A DNA stretch of 64,000 bases from Cladobotryum mycophilum (taxonomy: Eukaryota; Ascomycota; Sordariomycetes; Hypocreales; Hypocreaceae): the NCBI GenBank assembly GCA_036429605.1, contig JAVFKD010000015.1, forward strand, positions 1,201,421-1,265,420. Direction: 5' to 3'. A model generated the notes under the pieces. That model worked only from the letters and a program-made list of their open reading frames with translations, was not told the origin of the DNA and searched no databases. The first letter of the stretch is position 1. Each line of letters opens with the position of its first letter. Of this stretch, positions 56,187-64,000 are shown piece after piece. Position numbers and translations under genes: made by a program.

Positions 56187-56708
56187 GCACAACCCGCTCG
56201 CTTTCCATGCACTACCGCTAGTCTATCCGCATGTCCAGGAAGTTGGTTCGGCACCCCTTGCGAGCAGTGTTGCTGCGTCAGGTATAACTGCATTGCCTCT
56301 CTGTCTCCGTCCAACTGTACATCTAGCTGGGACTCCCACGCTGCCCCGAGCAGCGTAATAGAACTCGGTGGGCTTTCCGTCTCACCCCGCCGCCCGTCCG
56401 AGCTGGCTATCAAAGCATCCCCACCGGGAGCGAAGACGTTGCCACTCAGAAGGTTCTACAAGGTACCCGCGAAGAAAGACACAGCCACAGACCTCGCGTC
56501 CGGGGCCGCCCTGCTAGGATCCCCCAAGGACATCGTAGCGAGGTTTGATCCCGCCAGCCCTGGAAAAACTGCTGTGGCCGCGATCATGAAGGAGATTAGT
56601 GAAATCCCCATGCTGCACGACGTCGCAAAAAATGACTGCCCAATGCGAGGCTGCGTCCAGGATCTGCGAAGCATGGGACAGTGGAGGCAACAATGGTCCT
56701 GGAAATGA
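56187..56708 (+). pseudogene. 5'-truncated cysteine-rich coding fragment, unknown family
   Basis: A plus-strand frame stays open from 56109 to a TGA at 56706-56708 but has no ATG near its start. From about 56230 its codons are mostly C/G-ending, as in the real genes nearby. It encodes a Cys-rich block (CPGSWFGTPCEQCCCV, NCIASLSPSNCTSSWDSH) then RRFYKVPAKKDTATDLASG, AALLGSPKDIVARFDP, AAIMKEISEIPML and NDCPMRGCV. I do not recognise it. A possible 3' splice site (TACAG) at 56174-56178 suggests it was an internal or last exon whose upstream part is missing. The opposite strand also has a 180-codon frame here, so strand choice rests on codon use and Cys pattern. Confidence 0.4.
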
Positions 56709-57119
56709 ACGGGGTGAAATAGACAAGTAGGCTGGAGATGACCTAGAAATGAAAGAAAGGGGGTTTCCTTGCGTAATGACGTTTTCCTTACGTTTCTTAA
56801 CTGCTTACCTACGATGTGGCCATTGATGTATGAGATGCTCGTTGACTCTGTACCTTGTTCATAACCCATTACATTTTTTTCCTTTGCCATGCTCCGTCTA
56901 CCCCTACGACGCCCCTCTTGTTCGCCGGTGAATAAGCGCGCAAAGTGTATGCCACGATGACAACCGGCTAGTACATCATCACCATGCGAACTACCAAGCT
57001 AGTCCATGAAGCATCGTAGATAGGGGAGCAAGATTAAAATGTAGTAGAACGAATATGAGAAACGGTGAAAAGGATAGATTAAGGTAGAGAAGACCTCCAG
57101 GGTTCGTCATGTTATTATT
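56709..57119. other. Intergenic, no gene seen
   Basis: 3' flank of the cysteine-rich fragment and of the minus-strand receptor gene; nothing else recognised. Confidence 0.55.
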
Positions 57120-58599
57120 TTACCTACCAATCCCCTCCACATCACGCTGGCTATCCTGCGTAAACCCCCTCTGCACCACAATCCCCTCCAACTTCAACAT
57201 GTCCATCTCGGTCGAGTTAGACGGCGTCTTATGCGCAGACACCTCCGTGACCGTACGATTTCCTTCGCCGCCGAGTTCTTTCAAACCTATTATCTTAGCC
57301 CTTGTTTCACAATTCACGATATAATTGACGGGGGGTTCTTTGTGTGTCTTACTTTGTCCTTCGGAGCTCAGGGTGAATCCCCCGCCGCCGCCTCGCGAGT
57401 GCGAGCTTCGGACTGTGGCTTTGACCTTGCCGAGAATGTTGATGAGGGATCGGTAGACGAGGGGGAGGTTGGCGCAGAGGATAGCGCCGCACGGTTCCCA
57501 GGCTGATAGGATCCCGAGTGAAGCCTCGTACCCTGAGACTCTTGTCAATCATTGTCTTTAACCTCAAGGCTCTAAAAAAAAAGAAAATTGAAATGGCTCC
57601 TACACGTAAAGTCCGGAGATCCCACGCCGAAAACAAAGGACAGCCTCGCTGCACTGATGGCACACGTCCCCAGCCCGACGGAGAACAAAAAGACCAGACT
57701 CAGCCTCTTCTCTCTCGCGGCCTGCAGGTTCAATATGACTGGGATCGGGATCGCAAAGATCCACAGGTCGGCGACCAGGTTGGTCACGTTGGTGAAGTAG
57801 GTAAAGTCGACCTTGTTGACGCAGTTGCCCCTCGTCTCGTCCCACCAGGCCTGGATGGGCCTGCAGCCGAGACCCAGGACGACCTCTATGACGAAGAACC
57901 AGGCGCATATGAAGGCGGCGGTAGCGAGGACGATGGTACGGAACTTGCGGGTGGCGAAGATGCGGTAGTAAAGGGAGAGGACGGAGAGTTTGGTGAGGGA
58001 TATGGCGGCGTTGTAAAAGTGGCTAAAGATATAGTCGCCCTGTTGAAGCGTGCTCATATATCTGTGTCAGTTGAGTCGACTTGGGAGAGAGCCCATTTGG
58101 TATGCAGCTTGCCTTGAGAAACATTCTAGCATCATCTTCGGAGACTGCTTGGATATGGCGACCGAGTCCGAATGGCGCTCCTGGATACATCCGTCAACAC
58201 CCATCATTCTTTTTTGGAACACACACTTTGGATCTTGACTATACCGTATATCAACCCGGTGATGCACTCTGCCACTGCAACGACCTGCACAAACAGTCAG
58301 CATTCTCCTCCTCCACTCTCTTTCTCTGAGATCTCTGAGATCAGACAAGGTTCTAGACCCCCGTGGTCCGTTCACACCCTTGACTCTCGCGGGGTAAGGA
58401 TCCATACCGTTGCAAAGATCATAAAGTAATCGTCAAATGCCAGCCTGAACCCGGAATGCCCATGCGTTCTCGCCCACAGTCTGAATGCCGTGCTGGCTAT
58501 CTCGAGGGGGATGGGGATGGAGTAAAAGGCATTGACCAGGCCGGTCTTGGACTCGGCAAGGTAGGCGGCGCTGTAATATGTGCCATTGGATGCTGCCAT
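57120..58599 (-). CDS. PTH11-like seven-helix receptor (fungal rhodopsin-domain protein)
   Basis: Proposed exons, minus strand: 58599-58408, 58284-58245, 58180-58113, 58061-57606 and 57540-57120, about 390 aa. Plasma-membrane protein of the PTH11/fungal rhodopsin-domain family, implicated in surface or host sensing in some pathogens. It opens MAASNGTYYSAAYLAESK, then DDYFMIFAT, VVAVAECITGLIYG, APFGLGRHIQAVSEDDARMFLK, QGDYIFSHFYNAAISLTKLS, LSLYYRIFATRKFR, VLGLGCRPIQAWWDETRGNC, FTYFTNVTNLVADLWIFAIP, GTCAISAARLSFVFGVGSPDF and LGILSAWEPCGAILCANLP. Summed exon lengths are one base out of frame at the third intron, which would also need a GC donor (GCAAGC). Either the model is wrong there or the gene carries a one-base insertion at the 58061 junction. 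The tail is polar. Confidence 0.78.
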
Positions 58600-61499
58600 G
58601 GTTGCTTCCGTCGGAGTATATATCTTGATGGGCTATAATTAATTTTTAACGATGTGATGTTGTAGATATGTCGATATATATATGAATATATAAGTGCGTT
58701 CGTGGTTTTTTAGTGTAAATTCGAAACATTCAAGAAAAAGCCATCAGTCGTCGATGGCCAAAGGATAGAGAAAGCCCTGGCCGGGCCAGGCAATCACTGT
58801 ATGACCATTCCACAGATCGTGAAGCAATGCAAGGGGGAAGCTGGGAGAGGGAAGAGGGAAGAAGAGGAGAGGAAGAAGAAGAAGAAGAAGAAGAAAAAGA
58901 ACGAAGAAGAAGTAGGGAAGCCTTGTCTGAATGGGTGTTTCTGCAACCCCCCGGAATATGTATCTAAGCCCATGCTTACCGTCCCTGCTTGCGTCTACCT
59001 ACAGAATATCGGGGGATTCTTTTGGCTTTCTTGCTGGCTGGGTAAGGATTTGGGACCTCATCACGGACCGGACCGGGTGTGCGTTTTACAAATGCCGAAA
59101 ACAGAGTAACAGCTTGTCCTCCTTTATCAGATGGGCCACATATTTTTTGTACTATGCATGCATGCATGCAAGTAGATTTTCTGTCCTCTGCATCTGTATG
59201 GAGAGTGATGGCATGTATGTTGGCAGTGAACGGGGTGAGATCTAAAGTAATGCTTACTCTTGAAGCGGGCAAAAAGGAAAGCGCCATGCTGGGGGCGGAA
59301 TACACTCCGTCATGGTCGAGTGAGGACCAGGCGCGATCCAAAGGAGCCGTGAATCGGAGTCGTGTCCAAGGAAGCAAACTGGTGGGGGGGGGGGTGACAC
59401 TGACTGTGTGCGTGATTGTCCGAGGACGGGAAACAACAATCACGATCATCAGGGGCCCCGGTTTCTGCACAACATTGTGTGTTAACCTCTTGCCCATCTT
59501 GAAATAGCTTCTCTCCCTTGAACGGAGCTGTAGCTGAAAGTGTACAAAGACTCGAGTAATGGCAAGTTGGCCGTCGCTTCGAGTAATTAGTAGACTTAGA
59601 GCCTGTTTTCTTTTTCCTTTTCTGGCCAGGGTGTGTGTGCTCATTATTTTCTCGGAAGGTGTTTTGCCTCTGCGGAAATTGGAGGTCAAGGGGGGATGGG
59701 AGGGCCCCATGACATGGAAGTTTGCGCTCTGAGGCTGCTGACATGATGGTGATGGGGGGCGGGCTTGGGGAGGGTATTTTGGTGTCTGACTGGGGTGATG
59801 GGATGTGGGTGGGTGGGCTGTGAGACGGGGGTTTTTGTAGACTGAGTTTGTGTGTTTGTAGTTGAGCTGAAGAGTTGAGGTGGGTAACAAATATAATTAT
59901 AATATATGATAATCCATGTATAGATGCATGTATGTATATATATTTGTATTATGCATACTGTTTCTTTTGGAGAACAGAGACCATGGCTCATGCTGCTGGA
60001 GTAACATTGGGGGCAACGCAGCAACGTGCGCAATCGTCAAGCACAAGCCATTCCGCGGTCTTTTTCCAGGTTGCGCGAAGACGTGACTGTCTTTAGCGGC
60101 CCGCCTCGGGTCCAACGTGCCGCAACCGTCCAGGGCTTCAGGGCTTCAGGGCTCCAGGGCTCCAGGGGCTGTCCGTTCAGAGGGAACAGCAGCGGACTTC
60201 TAGAGCTATGGACGCTGTATTCAGTTACTACGCCAGGGCTCTCTCACCCATGGATTTTTATTAGTCTGCCTATAAGGGACCTGGACCTTTTCTCGGTGTA
60301 ATCAATGGATCTTTTGGGAGAGTCTAGCACAAGTTTGACGTTACTATTGAGCGCCACTGAATGGAAGAGACAGCCGAAGACGGTCAAGACAGCTTCGGGC
60401 CCTTGCATGGCCGGGACCAGGCACTTCGTAAGCGCATCTAGATGGTGAATGCAGAGAACATGGTAAACAGCGTTTGCATATAACTTGTACACTCCGTCAT
60501 GCATCTTCGTAGAAAACCATGATGTTAACTTGAGACAGAACAGGGGCATGGCAGAATACAACACCAGCATAGGTAGTATTAGATCCAATCTCCCCCAAAC
60601 CCATCCCAAACTTCCATTGAACATCTACAAGTATGTACAGGGTCCATATCACCAACAAAGTGTCGGGTCCCCGTCATCAATCCCCCCAATATCGACAGGG
60701 CCTCCTCCCGCTCACCGAAACCCAACTGTTCTAGTGCTTGCTTTTTGCTCGGGGGTAATCAAAACAAGTCATCGGAGATCAAGACAAAAGCCCGTGTCGT
60801 ACACTATTGGGGAAAAAAATATGATGAAACAAATGTCATACCGATATCTTACTTTTTTCTTCTTCTTTTTTTCGGGGCTCTCTTTTAATTGGAAGCTGTT
60901 TGCGTTAAAGCATATTGTAAAAATGATAATAATAAAAGGCCCAGGTAATATTTAAAAAGCGGTCCACAGACCTGCTACTGCTGCTGCTGCTGCTGCTCCT
61001 CTCACCGTGGACGGCGTTGCCGAGTCCAAAATCCTACCGCTTCCCATCCCGTCCCTTCGCATTCTCACCCAAAAAGTCTTTTCTCATCATTCTTCTAGAA
61101 AAGAAAAAAGAAAAAGAAAAAAAGAAGAAACCCGTCCAGGTTCCCGTTTTCCCTATCCTTCATTTCAACCTCGGCTCACCCCTCGAGTTCTCGCCTTCTT
61201 GCCAACTTCACCACCCTACACTCGCTCACCTCAGCCAATAAACCCACAACATTGCCTTGTTTGATTTCATCATCAACTCTTCATCGGAGAAGACAACCAT
61301 CGCCGCAAGAAGAAAATAATAAACGAGAAACAAAAACAACATTCGTCATTGGAATGAGGAACCCTTGTCGTTAATCACGTCTTCCGAATAGCTCCTACAG
61401 AGCATTTCCAGAACAAGAAAGACGACGCCTGGCTCATCCGAGCGAGAGCAAGAAATATAGAAAGAGGGTGAGAGAGAGGAGGAGAGGCAGTCAATCATC
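58600..61499. other. Long intergenic region with simple repeats
   Basis: 2.9 kb. It holds a GAA/GGA-rich tract at about 58849-58911, an ATGC repeat at 59154-59170, a four-unit CAGGGCTT/C minisatellite at 60131-60170 and a CTG tract at about 60972-60998. A long minus-strand frame at 58976-59890 looks spurious. 61030-61499 is pyrimidine-rich and is probably the esterase promoter and leader. Confidence 0.6.
60131..60170. repeat. Short minisatellite (CAGGGCTT/CAGGGCTC units)
   Basis: Four to five tandem 8-9-nt units, two ending TT and two ending CC, in non-coding DNA. No spacer structure, so not CRISPR-like. Confidence 0.7.
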
Positions 61500-63630
61500 A
61501 TGAAACCCATCACCAGCCTCTTTTTGGCATTGGCCGCCGCCCCCAGCCTCTCATGGGCTGCAGCCATGCCAAAAGCCCCGTCCGTCAACACCACAACCAA
61601 TGGCCCTCAGGTCGATGTCGGTTACGCCATCTATCAAGGTTATTACAATGATACCTTTGGTTTAAACGTCTGGAAGAGGTATGATTTCACCACAACTCGC
61701 TCATGCTGCTTGCTCACCTCAACATTGCCTACCCTGGTCATCTCAATGCCGCCCCAAACAAAACCAAAAAAAAAAGACCTCGCTCACGTACTCACATCTT
61801 CGTAGTATCCGCTACGCCGCCCCTCCAGTTGGGAAGCTTCGTTGGCAGGCCCCTCAACCCCCGCGCTCCAACTGCACAAACTGCATCACCCCCGCCGTCA
61901 CTCAACCTCCCGTCTGCCCTCAAACAGGCGCCTATGGAGTCCCCGAAATCTATGGCTTCAATTCTGGCCCCGGCAACGAGGATTGCCTGTACCTGAATGT
62001 GTATGCGCCTCCGGGGGCCAAGGACCTGCCCGTCTTTGTTTGGATCCGTAAGTTTCCCATCAATGTTGATTGAAAACAATGAGATGAAGTGTCAGATGCT
62101 GAAACCGAGGGCAGATGGAGGAGGAAACTCGGTGTTCGGAGCCGTCTATGACCCAAGTGTTTTGATGAACACCAACGATAACGGCTTCATCACCGTCGAG
62201 ATCCAGTATCGCCTAGGTGCCTTTGGATACCTCGCCTCTCCCGACATCAAGGCCCACGGTAAGCTCAACGCTGGCTTGCTCGACCAGCGCTTTGCCCTCA
62301 AATGGGTACAGGACCACATCTCCAGATTTGGCGGTGATCCCACTCGCGTCACAGTCGGGGGTGAATCCTCCGGCGCTGGTTCCGTCCTGCTCCAGAGCGT
62401 GGCCTATGGCGGCAATGGGTCCAACCTCTTCAACAACGTTTGTCATGATGAACTCTCAAGCGCAACGCAGCTGACTGACCACTCTTTTTTAGATCATCGC
62501 CGCTAGTCCCTGGGAGCCCGCTGTTCACCATTACAACGACTCTCTTCCCACCGGCAACTATGCGGCCTTTGTAAAGCTGGCTGGATGCGGCAAGGGTTCT
62601 CCTTCGCTGAGCCAGCACGGTAGCGTATTCGACTGCCTCGTTGCGGCCGACAGTGCCGTTCTACAAAATGCCAGTGGCACCGTCTCAACCACGCATGGCT
62701 CCTGGGGAACCTTTGGCTTTACCCCTGTCGTTGATGGCGACTTTATCAGGGAGATACCGTCTGTGCTGCTGCGGAAAACCCAAGTCGGCGGTAAACGTCT
62801 GCTCGTTGGAGTGAGCAATCTCCCATCCTCTGCAATCATAAGGGCAAGCTAACTTGGGACAAGACCAACGCAAACGAAGGCGTGCCCCTGACAAACCCTT
62901 ATGTCTCGACGCAATCCGATTTTGATCGCTTCATTTCCGAGTCCTTCCCTGGTCTTACGGCGGACGACGTCAAGTCCATGAACCAAATTTACCAGACACA
63001 AAACGCAAAGCCGGGCGACAACGACACCCGCTTCGACACTCTTGGCGACAGCGGCCCTACTGCCCTGACCCAGTCCAGCATGGCCACGGGAATACAGCAG
63101 GAGGTATTCAACATTGCCGCCGAGGTCCTCTTCCACTGCCCGGCTCAGTGGTTCGCCGAAGCGTTCAGCACCGGCTCTCGACAGGCCTGGAAGTACCAAT
63201 ATTCACTGCAGCCCGCATTTCACGGCGCTGATCTATCAGCTTACTGGTCCGTCGGCGCCAAGCTGCCTAGTGCCGGATTCCGACATGCTTTCCAGAAAAT
63301 CTGGGGCAGCTTCATCATTCACGACAGCCCCGTCATCTCCGTCTCGGATGCCATGGCCGGTGCAGGCAACGCCACCGTTCCTAGCGATCCGAGCTGTCCT
63401 AGCCACATGGCATGGCCGCAGTACTCGCTCAGGTCACCCACGCACATGAATCTCAACACCACGGGGGGCAGACGAGCCTAGTAACCGTCACGGACAAGCT
63501 GCGCTACTACATTCGTACAGGCGAAGGCATCGTCAACACGTTTCGCTTGGCCAATTCACTGACCTGGGAGGGCGGCCGCGGAGACCGATGCGCATTCTGG
63601 CGATCGGTTGCGCCGCGCATGCCTCAGTGA
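61500..63630 (+). CDS. Secreted type-B carboxylesterase with a late frameshift
   Basis: Exons: 61500-61678, 61806-62047, 62115-62437, 62493-62810 and 62864 onward. Signal peptide MKPITSLFLALAAAPSLSWA. IRYAAPPVGKLRW is joined across intron 1, NEDCLYLNVYAPPG follows, and the oxyanion loop HGGGNSVFG is formed across intron 2. The nucleophile elbow GGESSGAGS puts the Ser at about residue 225. The likely catalytic His region is HGADLSAYW. The frame from 62864 stops at 63479-63481 (NTTGGRRA). The natural ending, FRLANSLTWEGGRGDRCAFW then PRMPQ, lies in another frame up to 63630. The shift falls in the G6 run at about 63459-63464, so one base is missing by mutation or sequencing error. Without it about 50 residues are lost. 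Confidence 0.82.
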
Positions 63631-64000
63631 TTTGGGCGAATTGAGTGGTGGGGCGTTGTGGGATAGACGGTTAACGATACCTGGATGTCTTTCACGAAGA
63701 TGACGATTCAAGACCCATAGTTTTTTTTTTAATTCTCCGGTCATGGATACCTGTAAATGGTGGCCTTGCTGATGGTCCATGGCAAGTAATAGAGAGGGAG
63801 ATGACCCAGGCTTTACATGGCCGGTGGAGGCTCATCATGGTCGTTTTAGCCATCCAATAGACATGAAATACATTTTGCCCATCCAAGGCACGACTTTTGG
63901 CAACTCATACTTGCAAGTGATGAACAAGCACAAAATGAACGTTCGCTCAAAGCATCTCAAGTAGTTGAATGTAATCCATCATCAGACCGTGAATAAACAT
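63631..64000. other. 3' flank, no gene seen
   Basis: Downstream of the esterase to the window edge; a T-run at 63720-63731 and short frames only. Confidence 0.6.

Noticed and set aside
55871..56413. 180-codon minus-strand frame overlapping the MYND gene and the Cys-rich fragment
   Set aside because: It overlaps a certain gene on the other strand, and the plus frame downstream has better codon use and a Cys pattern. Not fully excluded.
58976..59890. 304-codon open frame on the minus strand
   Set aside because: Composition follows local low complexity (Pro, Ser, Thr, Arg), no domain is visible, several other frames are open over the same stretch, and it covers simple repeats. Chance frame judged more likely.
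60131..60170. Tandem repeat considered as a CRISPR-like array
   Set aside because: Units are contiguous 8-9-mers without spacers, in a eukaryotic genome; it is a plain minisatellite.

Overview
The window is nuclear DNA of a filamentous ascomycete fungus, most likely a sordariomycete of the Hypocreales type. The grounds are 50-80 bp GT-AG introns with CTAAC-like branch sites, dispersed 5S rRNA genes, an intronless tRNA-Arg(TCT), and family content: siderophore NRPS and siderophore MFS transporter, NACHT/ankyrin NLR-like genes, a PTH11-like receptor, fungal type-B carboxylesterases, DUF6601, DUF4112 and KP4-like proteins. The genus cannot be fixed from the sequence alone.

Layout. 1-8.2 kb is a siderophore-type locus: the 3' part of a decayed NRPS followed by an apparently intact siderophore-iron MFS transporter. 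9.3-13.9 kb is a nucleoside-phosphorylase gene overlapping a broken NACHT-ankyrin gene, a common fungal NLR domain set. 14.1-18.9 kb holds a 5S rRNA fragment, a GMC/alcohol-oxidase-like gene and a two-domain GFA-type zinc protein. 20.2-36.0 kb is a gene-dense housekeeping block: Nrd1-like RNA-binding protein, DCP2, a DUF4112 protein, ribonucleotide reductase small subunit, SRP9, a secreted carboxylesterase and SWD2. 36-45 kb is gene-poor and AT-rich: a truncated NACHT gene, a small four-exon gene, two diverged copies of a degenerate coding repeat, a tRNA gene and a strong inverted repeat. 45.1-52.1 kb has a secreted tandem KP4-domain protein, a DUF6601 membrane protein, two tandem 5S rRNA genes and GTP cyclohydrolase I. 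53.4-58.6 kb has a retrotransposon-gag-like ORF, a MYND zinc-finger gene, a 5'-truncated cysteine-rich coding fragment and a PTH11-like receptor. 61.5-63.6 kb is a second secreted carboxylesterase with a late frameshift.

The intact genes of 20-36 kb (RNA decay, dNTP supply, protein targeting, chromatin) look like conserved core genome. The flanks are accessory: self/non-self (NLR), secondary metabolism, secreted proteins and mobile-element debris, with many broken reading frames. Several one-base disruptions lie in homopolymer runs, so some may be sequencing errors rather than mutations. The in-frame stop codons in the NRPS and NLR genes are not explained that way. I did not find a clearly new multigene system. 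The best unexplained items are the small four-exon gene at 39.2 kb, the tandem KP4 gene, the cysteine-rich coding fragment at 56.2 kb and the duplicated degenerate coding repeat at 40.3-42.1 kb.
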